This document shows positions 1-6,143 of a stretch of DNA of 10,389 bases, one piece after another. A program made the translations under genes and the position numbers. The DNA is from a bacterium (lineage in GTDB: Bacteria > Armatimonadota > Zipacnadia > Zipacnadales > Zipacnadaceae): assembly GCA_030607655.1 (NCBI GenBank), contig JAUWJN010000057.1, positions 1 to 10,389 on the forward strand, given 5' to 3'. The notes under the pieces were generated by a model that was given only the letters and a program-made list of their open reading frames with translations, was not told the DNA's origin and ran no database searches. Position 1 is the stretch's first letter; each line of letters starts with the position of its first letter.

Positions 1-828
1 GACGCGATGCAGTGGGAGTTGGACCGCCAGACTCCCTTCCCTGTAGATCAGGTGATATACGACTATCAGGTCATTGAGGCCGGCGAGGCGGCGGAGGGGG
101 AGAGTATGGACGTGTTCCTCGCCGTAGCCCAAGAGGATATGGTTAACGCCCATGTGGAGGCACTTACCGGGGCGAAGCTTACCCCGGTCCATATTGATGT
201 TGAGCCCCTGGCCATCAGCCGTGCTTTGGTCCACGCCGCGTCCAATGGGTATAAGGATCAAACCGTGGCACTGGTTCATATCGGGGCCACCACTACCGGT
301 ATATCTATCGAGAATAAGGGCTGGCTGCACTTTGTCCGCTCTCTGCCGACGGCGGGCAATGCGCTAACCGCCGCAATCCGTGAAAATATTACCGGCGATG
401 AGCAGCACGCCGAGCGGGCGAAGCGTCAGTTTGCCGATTTGACTGAGGCTACTGGCGAAGCGGGTGAAGCGCCCGCCGGTGGGGCAGAGGGGGCCGACGA
501 TGTCGCCCAGGCGCGTCAGGCCGTCCAGGAGGCCATAGCCGAGCCCCTGTACGATTTGGCCACCGAAATCGGCCGCAGCATAGATTTTTATCAACGTCAA
601 CACCGTGAGGAGCACATAAGTACCATATTGCTATCGGGAGGCAGCGCGGTAATTCCGGGACTGGCTGAGTTTGTGCATAGCGAGACGGGAGTGCCTACCC
701 AGGTTGCTAATCCTTACCAATATATAATTTGCGACCCCGATCAGGTCGCGGAAAGCTACTTGGCCCAGGTAGGCCCAGCTACCGTAGTAGCCATAGGCTT
801 GGCGATGTGGGATATGGTGGAAGATTAA
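1..828 (+). CDS. pilM: PilM-like actin-fold ATPase, C-terminal part (5' end outside window)
   Basis: This is the cytoplasmic actin-like (FtsA/PilM family) component of the type IV pilus inner-membrane complex, which binds the cytoplasmic N-terminus of PilN. The frame is open to the left edge, so the gene starts upstream. 275 residues are visible, against about 350 for a whole PilM. Visible residues 5-23 (WELDRQTPFPVDQVIYDYQ) match the conserved PilM 'E..iPfp.dev..Dyqv' region. VEPLAISRAL (67-76) and LVHIGATTTGISI (91-103, phosphate-2 loop) follow, and LLSGGSAVIPGL (210-221) is the adenosine-binding motif. Residues about 146-180 form an Ala/Gly/Glu-rich insert that looks lineage-specific. The next gene starts 15 bases after the stop, so the two are almost certainly co-transcribed. 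Family assignment is secure; whether the system is a pilus or a pilus-like secretion or uptake machine cannot be told from this protein. Confidence 0.93.
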   Translation, partial: DAMQWELDRQTPFPVDQVIYDYQVIEAGEAAEGESMDVFLAVAQEDMVNAHVEALTGAKLTPVHIDVEPLAISRALVHAASNGYKDQTVALVHIGATTTGISIENKGWLHFVRSLPTAGNALTAAIRENITGDEQHAERAKRQFADLTEATGEAGEAPAGGAEGADDVAQARQAVQEAIAEPLYDLATEIGRSIDFYQRQHREEHISTILLSGGSAVIPGLAEFVHSETGVPTQVANPYQYIICDPDQVAESYLAQVGPATVVAIGLAMWDMVED

Positions 829-843
829 GAAGGGGAACTCACA

Positions 844-1857
844 GTGCTAAAGATCGATCTGTTGCCCCGACAATTTGGGATTGCCCGCACTAATAGAAAG
901 CTATTGGCACTAGTTGTGCTGGTACTGATCGGCGCTCTGGTCTTCTGCTTTGTCGTCTTTGCCAAGATTAAGACCGATATAAGCAACGTCCAAGCCCAGT
1001 TGGATGAGGTTAAACCGAAAGCCGACCACGTGCGAGAATTGCGCAGCGAGAAGGAGTCTAAGGAGTCTGACCTCCAGCCCATTCAGGATAAATTGCAGTT
1101 CATTGCCCAGGCCGATAGCAGCGGGAGAGTGTTCTGGGATCGGTTTCACGAGATTAACAAGTATATCTGGGAGCGCGCTCAGGTTTTGGACTTTAGCATC
1201 ACCCCAGGAGGGGGCGCGGGAATGGGGGGTGGCGGAATGCCCGGCATGGGAATGCCAGGCATGGGAATGGCAGCTGGAGGCTACGGCGGAGGCTCTGCCA
1301 GTAGTAGCAGTAGTGTACGATTTACCGTAGCTATTCATGGCACCCAGGAGGCCGGGCGATTTCTGCTCAATCTGTTGCGCTGTCCGGCGTTGACTGGTAT
1401 TAGTATGTCGGGAGTGCCCGCCGGAAAATCGGTGGCGGGAGTCGGGGGCACGACGCAGGCGACATTTGGAGGGGCACCAGGCATGGCGGGTATGCCTATG
1501 GCAGGTATGCCAGGAGCGGGACCGGCGGGCATGGGACCACCTATGGGAGGGGGGCCGATGTCACCGACTGGCGGGCTGGCAGCAGGCGGATCCGTCGAAG
1601 CCGGAAGCCCGGAAGAGGAAATTATCTTACAAATAACGGCTAGCCTCACCGAGCCCATAACCACACCCCAGCCTGGAGGGGCAGTGCCCGCATTCGGTGG
1701 GCCCGGGATGGGTATGCCCGGGATGGGTATGGATATGCCCGGGATGGGTATGCCCGAGGGGATGGGACCGCCGGGGGGAGCTACACCCGGTGCACCAGGC
1801 CGCGCAGCGCCAGGCGAGGAGGAGTCGTTAGAAGAACTGGAAGCTGAGGAAACTTAG
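844..1857 (+). CDS. pilN: PilN-like pilus assembly protein with large Gly/Met-rich insertions
   Basis: Bitopic inner-membrane protein that would bind PilM on the cytoplasmic side and pair with PilO in the periplasm. The GTG start is preceded by AAGGGGA at 830-836 with 7-base spacing. It gives MLKIDLLPRQ, the typical PilN opening ('inLLP') that inserts into PilM. A membrane segment lies at residues 20-40 and a coiled coil at about 43-90. A ferredoxin-like fold is suggested by strand/helix VRFTVAIHGTQEAGRFLLNLL (split across 158-178) and a late strand EEIILQITASL (258-268). At 337 residues it is well above the usual 180-220. The excess is low-complexity Gly/Met/Pro/Ala: residues 121-156 before the first strand, 190-255 inside the fold, and 278-324 after it. 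The identity rests on motif, topology and gene order, because the periplasmic part is too divergent for certainty. Confidence 0.85.
   Translation: MLKIDLLPRQFGIARTNRKLLALVVLVLIGALVFCFVVFAKIKTDISNVQAQLDEVKPKADHVRELRSEKESKESDLQPIQDKLQFIAQADSSGRVFWDRFHEINKYIWERAQVLDFSITPGGGAGMGGGGMPGMGMPGMGMAAGGYGGGSASSSSSVRFTVAIHGTQEAGRFLLNLLRCPALTGISMSGVPAGKSVAGVGGTTQATFGGAPGMAGMPMAGMPGAGPAGMGPPMGGGPMSPTGGLAAGGSVEAGSPEEEIILQITASLTEPITTPQPGGAVPAFGGPGMGMPGMGMDMPGMGMPEGMGPPGGATPGAPGRAAPGEEESLEELEAEET
1701..1751 (+). repeat. Three perfect copies of a 15-bp coding repeat in the pilN-like gene
   Basis: The 15-mer GCCCGGGATGGGTAT occurs at 1701-1715, 1716-1730 and 1737-1751, with a 6-bp spacer (GGATAT) before the third copy. 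It is in frame and encodes Gly/Met/Pro repeats (GMGMP units, residues about 287-303). Identity at the nucleotide level, including third codon positions, points to recent slippage or duplication rather than old protein-level selection alone. Confidence 0.9.
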
Positions 1858-1873
1858 GCCAGGTGGCCTAAGT
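1852..1873 (+). promoter_or_regulatory. Perfect 9-bp hairpin over the pilN-like stop codon
   Basis: ACTTAGGCC (1852-1860) and GGCCTAAGT (1865-1873) are exact reverse complements separated by the tetranucleotide AGGT. The stop codon TAG (1855-1857) lies in the left arm. No T-run follows, so this is not a standard intrinsic terminator, and the next gene begins only 37 bases downstream. A role in mRNA processing, stability or control of coupling between the pilN- and pilO-like genes is possible but inferred. Confidence 0.6.
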
Positions 1874-1909
1874 CTCCGGTCGCAATATTGAGTTCAAAGG
1901 GACGCTATT

Positions 1910-2713
1910 ATGGGTAGAATACCGCCTATAGCTATAATGATAATAGGAGTCGTGCTGATTGTCGGCGTCAGCGCGGGTGTGTTTTTTATGCTGATAAAGC
2001 CGCAACAAGAAACTCTAGCCCAGCTCCAGAGTAACTTAGAGAAAGAGCAGGCCGAGGCGGCCCAACTGGACAGCGTTGAGGAAGAACTAGCTCGGGTAGA
2101 CAAAAAATGGGACAGGCTCCAGGATAAACTGGCTGCCGCCCAGGACGAGCGCAGTATTCCCATCTCTTTTACCCAGCCGATAACCGCTATGATTACTCTG
2201 TGGCCAGAGTATCGTCAGACTCTGCCCGAACTAATTGAAGAGTTCGTGGACGCCAGTGGGTGCACTCTCATTTCAGGGGTTTCCTTCCCTGCCCCTCCCA
2301 ATGTGCCGCCATCGGCCCCGCCCACCGGTTTTATTCAGATAACCGGCGGCCACCAGATAAGTATAACAGTGGAGGGGTCACTGGCTTCAATAGAGAAGCT
2401 CTATAAGTCACTGCGCAATTTTCCTCGGGTAGTGATAGTAAGTAGCTTGTCATTATCCGGCGAAGGTGATACAATAACCGCACAGGTTCCCTTGTCTATC
2501 TACCTGCTAGTGGAGGTCCCGCCAGCAGCAGCGGCTCCAGCAGTAGGGGCTGGGGCATACGGTATGCCAGGGATGGGTGGTATGCCCGGTATGCCCGGCA
2601 TGGGACTACCGGGTGGTATGCCAGGAGCAGCACCGGGGGCAGCGCCAATAGGACCACCGGGCAGGTCAGGAAGAGGACCGGGGATGGCAGGAGCGCCGGG
2701 AGGAGCGCCCTGA
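1910..2713 (+). CDS. pilO: PilO-like pilus assembly protein with Gly/Met-rich C-terminal tail
   Basis: Inner-membrane partner of PilN, forming the periplasmic PilN-PilO pair of the alignment complex. The ATG is preceded by AAAGGGA at 1896-1902 with 7-base spacing. The protein has a very short cytoplasmic stub, a membrane helix at residues 7-29, a charged coiled coil at 31-80 (QQETLAQLQSNLEKEQ and onward), and an alpha/beta periplasmic domain at about 145-202 (HQISITVEGSLASIEKLYKS, then VVIVSSLSL and ITAQVPLSIYLLVEV). This matches the PilO/GspM layout of TM, coiled coil and ferredoxin-like domain. Residues 205-267 are a low-complexity Ala/Gly/Pro/Met tail with GMPGMGGMPGMPGMG-type sequence, absent from classical PilO of about 200 residues. 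Position after the pilN-like gene supports the call. The sequence is divergent, so the assignment is structural and contextual. Confidence 0.83.
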   Translation: MGRIPPIAIMIIGVVLIVGVSAGVFFMLIKPQQETLAQLQSNLEKEQAEAAQLDSVEEELARVDKKWDRLQDKLAAAQDERSIPISFTQPITAMITLWPEYRQTLPELIEEFVDASGCTLISGVSFPAPPNVPPSAPPTGFIQITGGHQISITVEGSLASIEKLYKSLRNFPRVVIVSSLSLSGEGDTITAQVPLSIYLLVEVPPAAAAPAVGAGAYGMPGMGGMPGMPGMGLPGGMPGAAPGAAPIGPPGRSGRGPGMAGAPGGAP

Positions 2714-2774
2714 GAAGCGGGCGCGCTGCAAAGGCCGCCGATGTAGTGTAGTAAGGTTAACCTGCCCAGCAGGT
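2705..2774 (+). promoter_or_regulatory. Short inverted repeats at the pilO-like stop and in the following spacer
   Basis: GCGCCC (2705-2710) pairs with GGGCGC (2719-2724), leaving the TGA stop of the pilO-like gene (2711-2713) in the loop. Further on are the 10-bp palindrome AGGTTAACCT (2754-2763) and ACCTGC/GCAGGT (2760-2765 and 2769-2774, 3-base loop). The last two overlap and would be alternatives. None has a T-tract. The 92-base spacer is the longest inside the pilM-to-pilP part of the cluster and holds no ORF with a ribosome binding site. Function is unknown, and these short repeats could be chance. Confidence 0.35.
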
Positions 2775-2805
2775 AGGACAGACAGTTAGAGAGGGCCATG
2801 GGACT

Positions 2806-3459
2806 ATGAACCGGGAATGGAAGGCCAAAACCATGGTAGTAGGCGGCATCGCCGCATTCGTAATAGCAATCATAATATTGCTTCTGTTCGTGCTGCCTGC
2901 CGGTCAAAAAGGTAGCCCTTCGGTCCAGGCGCAGCCGGCACCAGGGGGTGGGCCAGCAGATTATCATATGCCGCCCGGTATGGGCGCGCCGCCTGAGGCA
3001 ATGGCGGGTGGCCCGATGGCCGCCCCATCACTAGTATCTGTACCGAAAGACCCGCTAGAGCCCTCGCGGGTTAATCCCTTCGGCGCTCCCGGTGGCGAAA
3101 TAGCGATAGGCCGCATCCAGGCCCTCGCTACCCGCGCTATTAGGTACGGGCCGGATTGGAGTCGCATACCCATTACAACTCGGGTCGGCTTTGTGCGCCC
3201 CGAGCGGTTCCCCCGGCCGGCGCCACCCGGGCCGCCACCACCTACGGAGAAGAAATTCTTGCGTATCAGCAGCATTATGTGGCTGTGGATGGAGGGCAGC
3301 CCCACGGCTACCTACGAAACGGTTGACGGTAAGAGCGGGAGTGTCCAACCGGGCGATTGGGTGGAGGACTGGCAGGTCATCGAGATCGGCCAAGACTACG
3401 TCGTAGTCAAGAATCAGGCCACCGGCGAGCTACAACGAGTGTTCTTAAGAGGTAAATAG
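2806..3459 (+). CDS. pilP: PilP/GspC-like inner-membrane protein linking to the secretin
   Basis: In type IV pili and type II secretion, the PilP/GspC protein joins the inner-membrane complex to the N0 domain of the secretin. The ATG at 2806 has AGAGAGGG at 2788-2795, 10 bases upstream; a nearby ATG at 2798 is out of frame. Residues 10-31 form a membrane helix and 36-80 a Pro/Gly/Met-rich linker (includes MPPGMGAPP). 'EPSRVNPFG' (85-93) resembles the DPF motif that precedes PilP domains. Residues about 150-215 form a small beta-rich domain with the GspC homology-region pattern: 'RISSIMWLWMEGSPTATYE', then a GD turn (183-184), then 'VIEIGQDYVVVKN'. Classical PilP is a lipoprotein, but this one has a transmembrane anchor and no lipobox, as in GspC. 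Length (217) is normal. The family call rests on the C-terminal pattern and gene order. Confidence 0.75.
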   Translation: MNREWKAKTMVVGGIAAFVIAIIILLLFVLPAGQKGSPSVQAQPAPGGGPADYHMPPGMGAPPEAMAGGPMAAPSLVSVPKDPLEPSRVNPFGAPGGEIAIGRIQALATRAIRYGPDWSRIPITTRVGFVRPERFPRPAPPGPPPPTEKKFLRISSIMWLWMEGSPTATYETVDGKSGSVQPGDWVEDWQVIEIGQDYVVVKNQATGELQRVFLRGK

Positions 3460-3546
3460 CAACCGAACTTAACGTCCGGCTGTGCGTCAATATAAGCTAC
3501 CGGATACTGGGAAAAACAAACCTAGGGATCATAGGAGGCGAGGACA

Positions 3547-4308
3547 GTGAGATATGTCAAGTTAACCGGGGTATTGGTGGTGATGGGGATGGTACTAATA
3601 GCAGGCAACAACTCAGTGAGGGCACAGGCGCGGGCCAACTTTCAGTGGGATGGCGTGGCGGTAAAAGATGCGCTGGCGGCCCTGAATCGCCAGTTCCAAC
3701 TTAACTACTCGCTACCCAACGAAGTAGGCCAAAGAAAGATTACTGCCTCATTGGTGAATGCTGCACCTGAGGAGGCGTTCCGCACCATATTGGACGCCGC
3801 CAACCTGACCGCAGTCAATGATGGCGGAGTCTGGCGTATTCGGGACAAGCCCCAGCGGGCCGCTGCCGGCCAGCGGACCTGGCCGCAGCAGACCCAGTCC
3901 ACCTGGGGGCAGCCCGGGATGGCGGCACCAGTGCCTTTTCGCCAGCCCCCTGGTCAGGTCCAGCTCGGGGCCGGTGCCCAGGCTCAAGCCGCTGAAATCC
4001 CCGAGCAGTGGGATCCGAAGAACTGTGTGATGCGTATCATACCACTGAAGTCTATCAATCCGTGGCTAGTCGTAGATATATTCGGCGGAATTGGCCTTAG
4101 CGAGGAGGACTACACCGGCGGCGGTGGCGGTGGTGGTGGTGGATACGGCGGAAGTGGCGGAAGTAGTAGGGACTATGGCCGGGGCGGATCTAACCAGGGC
4201 GGCCGGGGCGGATACGATCAGGGCGGCCGGGGCGGATCCAGGAGCAGCAGTTCCCGAAGCAGCAGTTCCCGAAGCAGTAGTTCCCGAAGCAGTTACGGTG
4301 GCTACTGA
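3547..4308 (+). CDS. Exported stand-alone secretin N0 protein with Gly/Arg/Ser-rich tail
   Basis: The GTG start follows AGGAGG at 3533-3538 (8-base spacing). Residues 1-26 form a signal peptide ending SVRA|QA. Residues 31-99 are a secretin/TonB short N-terminal (STN, N0) domain: FQWDGVAVKDALAALNRQF, then KITASLVNAAPEEAFRTIL and VWRIRD. A Gln/Pro-rich linker follows. Residues 160-181 (CVMRIIPLKSINPWLVVDIFGG) match only the first strand and helix of a secretin N1 domain. The chain then runs into poly-Gly (191-199), GRGG repeats (211-230) and three SSSSR repeats (232-246), ending YGGY. No secretin barrel domain is present. The next gene is a full secretin with a Gly-rich insert at the same point of N1, so this looks like a truncated paralogue. 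It may bind the PilP-like neighbour, since N0 is the normal partner of that family; this is inference. The intact RBS, signal peptide and domain argue against a dead gene. Confidence 0.8.
   Translation: MRYVKLTGVLVVMGMVLIAGNNSVRAQARANFQWDGVAVKDALAALNRQFQLNYSLPNEVGQRKITASLVNAAPEEAFRTILDAANLTAVNDGGVWRIRDKPQRAAAGQRTWPQQTQSTWGQPGMAAPVPFRQPPGQVQLGAGAQAQAAEIPEQWDPKNCVMRIIPLKSINPWLVVDIFGGIGLSEEDYTGGGGGGGGGYGGSGGSSRDYGRGGSNQGGRGGYDQGGRGGSRSSSSRSSSSRSSSSRSSYGGY
4177..4237 (+). repeat. 24-bp-period Gly-rich repeat, three units
   Basis: GGCCGGGGCGGAT occurs exactly at 4177-4189, 4201-4213 and 4225-4237, a strict 24-bp period with diverged spacers. It encodes GRGGSNQG / GRGGYDQG / GRGGS, an RGG-like repeat in the tail of the small N0 protein. 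Confidence 0.9.
4243..4287 (+). repeat. Tandem 15-bp Ser/Arg repeat, three units
   Basis: AGCAGCAGTTCCCGA at 4243-4257 and 4258-4272 is followed by a one-base variant, AGCAGTAGTTCCCGA, at 4273-4287. Each unit encodes SSSSR. It lies directly after the GRGG repeats, so the tail contains two unrelated tandem repeats back to back. It is a likely site of slippage-driven length variation between strains. Confidence 0.92.
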
Positions 4309-4320
4309 TAGTAATAATAG
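4306..4320 (+). other. Five consecutive in-frame stop codons ending the small N0 gene
   Basis: The reading frame of the 3547-4308 gene ends TGA TAG TAA TAA TAG without a sense codon between them. The following bases to about 4375 carry no recognisable secretin sequence in this frame. The array makes readthrough effectively impossible. It may be a degenerate AT-rich triplet run or simply chance. Confidence 0.9.
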
Positions 4321-4390
4321 ATTGATTCGCATATCTAATAAGAGAATCAGGCAGTCGCCCGTCGGGCAGCAGTCCGGAGGAAGTTGTCGA

Positions 4391-4465
4391 ATGCAGAGGA
4401 ACCGAGGCAAGCAGTGCAGGGAGGGCTATTTATGTTTAGCTCACAGCTTTGGCAGCAGAAGATAG
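4391..4465 (+). CDS. Possible 24-codon leader ORF overlapping the secretin start
   Basis: ATG at 4391 has GGAGG at 4376-4380, 10 bases upstream, and reads 24 codons (MQRNRGKQCREG to the C-terminus HSFGSRR) to TAG at 4463-4465. It covers the secretin ribosome binding site and the first codons of the secretin in another frame. Translation of it could couple to or modulate secretin initiation. The composition is Arg-rich and unremarkable, with no known homologue recognised. It could equally be a chance ORF; the GGAGG is the only positive evidence. Confidence 0.2.
   Translation: MQRNRGKQCREGYLCLAHSFGSRR
4419..4425 (+). promoter_or_regulatory. Ribosome binding site that sets the secretin start at 4432
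   Basis: GGGAGGG lies 6 bases before ATG 4432. An upstream in-frame TTG at 4384 has GGAGG only 3 bases away and would put 16 polar residues in front of the signal peptide. The 4432 start is therefore preferred. Confidence 0.8.
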
Positions 4466-6129
4466 CAATTACACTTATCATCGCGGCACTAATCGCCATA
4501 ATGGGCGTCGCCGGCCCACTGAGGGCTGACCAGCAGCCTGGCCAGCTACCCATCAATATTGATATTAAGGCCGGCTCCATCGTTGATGTGCTGCGGATGT
4601 TAGGGCGAGCGGCCGATGTGGATATAGTGATTACCCAGGGGGTAGAGGGGGAAATCCCCAGTATGAAGCTGCAGGGCAAGACTGTTGAACAGGCCCTATG
4701 GCTAATCGCCCAGGCCACGGGCTATCGCTGTTACAAGGTAGACGACACCACCTACATTATCTCGCCGTCAGCGTTGTCCGCTCCGCTGCCCGGTCAGCAG
4801 ATGGCCACGGAGTTAACCGGCCCACTTGCCGGTCAGACCCCCGCGGTATCAGCGCGGACCGGCGCCGAGCAGGAGCCCGCAGTCCAGCTCCCCACGCTAG
4901 CCCCACCGCCTTCTCCCTCAGGGGAGATGGCAACTGCGCCGAGCGCCGCGAAGATAATTACCACTAAGCTTAAGGTTAAATATGAAGACCCCAGGGTAAT
5001 CGCGTTAGCCTTTGGTGGTGATGTGGTAGAAAGTACTCGCGCCACCCTACGGCCTCGCACCGGACCTTACGGCAATTTGTCTCGCGGCGCCCGGGCCGGC
5101 AGCCTGCCCTTCACCGGCGGATTATCGGCTCCCGGTGCCGCCGGGTTGGGCGGTTGGGCACAGTATCCCGGAGGGATGGGCGGGCTAGGTGGCGGTGGCT
5201 ACGAAGGAGGAGGACTAGGCGGTGGCTTGCGCGGAGCGAGTGGCTATGGCGGCCAAGCAGGCGGCTATGGCGGCCAAGCAGGCGGCGCTGGCGCGGCAGG
5301 AAATATGTTGCCCGACGGGATGGTCCCACCCATTGCCCTCATGCAACAGAACGTCCTGCTGGTGCGGGGAACCCAGGAGGCGATTGATGCATTCGCCGAA
5401 ATACTCGCTTACCTGGACCAACCCGCTAAGCAGGTGGAAATATCCGCTAAGTTTATTGAGGTGGAGACCACTCACGATACGGCCTTTGGTATTGACTGGT
5501 TTGTTTCTAACGGGTCGTTGGAGTGGTTCAACCTGGGCTTTGCTCCCGGCGAAGGTATCAATGTGGGCCGATTTAAGCGTGGGCGGTTCGAGGCCGAATT
5601 GCGTACTTTGATCAGCGAGGGACGCGCCCAAATAATCAACGAGCCGCGCGTGACTACCCAGAATAATATGCCTGCCGAAGTCCAGTTCTCCACTGAGATA
5701 CCGTACTTCTATGCTACTATAACTTACAACCAATTCGGCCAGCGAGAGGTTGACTACGAGAGTGACACCGTCTCAGTGATGCAAGCTTTGTACGTCACCC
5801 CCAGAATCTGCGAGGATGATACTATTGTCCTGGACCTGGAACCGGAGATTGACGACCAGGTTGGCACTGTAGTCGGCCCCACCGGCGAAACCTTGCCCAT
5901 TGTCAGTACCCAGACCGTTTATACTCAAGTCAGGATACCCGATGGTGACACCCTCGTCATCGGGGGAATGATTCGGAGAAATGAAACCTTCAATACCAAA
6001 AAGACGCCCTTGCTGTCCGAGATTCCGATAATCGGGGAGTTATTCAAATCCAAGAAGAAGTCGATACGCAACTCCGAGTTGTTGATATTCGTCACCCCGC
6101 GCATCATCAGGCCGATACCCCGGCAATAG
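4432..6129 (+). CDS. pilQ: Outer-membrane secretin (PilQ/GspD family)
   Basis: Multimeric outer-membrane channel for the pilus or secreted substrate. From ATG 4432 the protein has 565 residues, including a signal peptide at 1-32 (ending PLRA|DQQ). Residues about 40-112 are an N0/STN domain (INIDIKAGSIVDVLRMLGRA, VEQALWLIAQATGYRC). Residues 177-198 begin an N1 domain, which is interrupted by a Gly-rich insert (about 220-290) and resumes at 300-329 with IALMQQNVLLVRGTQEAIDA. From 334 the conserved secretin core runs QVEISAKFIEVETTHDTAFG, INEPRVTTQNNMPAEVQFS (402-420) and DTLVIGGMIRR (506-516). It ends with the signature PLLSEIPIIGELFKSK (526-541) and ELLIFVTPRII (549-559). There is no AMIN domain and no C-terminal S-domain, so it is a minimal secretin. 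The gene symbol follows gene order; by architecture it could equally be called GspD-like. Confidence 0.95.
   Translation: MFSSQLWQQKIAITLIIAALIAIMGVAGPLRADQQPGQLPINIDIKAGSIVDVLRMLGRAADVDIVITQGVEGEIPSMKLQGKTVEQALWLIAQATGYRCYKVDDTTYIISPSALSAPLPGQQMATELTGPLAGQTPAVSARTGAEQEPAVQLPTLAPPPSPSGEMATAPSAAKIITTKLKVKYEDPRVIALAFGGDVVESTRATLRPRTGPYGNLSRGARAGSLPFTGGLSAPGAAGLGGWAQYPGGMGGLGGGGYEGGGLGGGLRGASGYGGQAGGYGGQAGGAGAAGNMLPDGMVPPIALMQQNVLLVRGTQEAIDAFAEILAYLDQPAKQVEISAKFIEVETTHDTAFGIDWFVSNGSLEWFNLGFAPGEGINVGRFKRGRFEAELRTLISEGRAQIINEPRVTTQNNMPAEVQFSTEIPYFYATITYNQFGQREVDYESDTVSVMQALYVTPRICEDDTIVLDLEPEIDDQVGTVVGPTGETLPIVSTQTVYTQVRIPDGDTLVIGGMIRRNETFNTKKTPLLSEIPIIGELFKSKKKSIRNSELLIFVTPRIIRPIPRQ
5242..5283 (+). 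repeat. Perfect tandem 21-bp duplication in the secretin Gly-rich insert
   Basis: Bases 5242-5262 and 5263-5283 are identical and encode GYGGQAG twice. They lie inside the Gly-rich insert that splits the N1 domain. Exact identity suggests a recent duplication. Confidence 0.93.
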
Positions 6130-6143
6130 CCACTGGTACCGGG

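Noticed and set aside
2500..2967. Minus-strand ORF of 155 codons across the end of the pilO-like gene
   Set aside because: It mirrors the GC-rich Gly/Pro repeats of the sense gene; it has no domain and would oppose a clear operon.
4177..4287. Regular repeats as a CRISPR array
   Set aside because: Periods of 24 and 15 bp are in phase with the codons of an open reading frame, the units are GC-rich protein-coding repeats, and there are no unique spacers.
4384..4431. TTG start for the secretin at 4384
   Set aside because: The GGAGG is only 3 bases away, and it would place 16 polar residues before the signal peptide. ATG 4432 has GGGAGGG with 6-base spacing.
4091..4465. Long Ala/Val-rich plus-strand ORF overlapping the tail of the small N0 gene
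   Set aside because: It is the shifted-frame reading of the Gly/Ser repeats, has no ribosome binding site at its start, and gives only repetitive Ala/Gly/Val sequence. Only its final 24 codons are kept, as a low-confidence leader ORF.
5215..5733. Minus-strand ORF of 172 codons inside the secretin gene
   Set aside because: It lies wholly within a strongly conserved secretin core on the other strand, and no protein family is recognisable.
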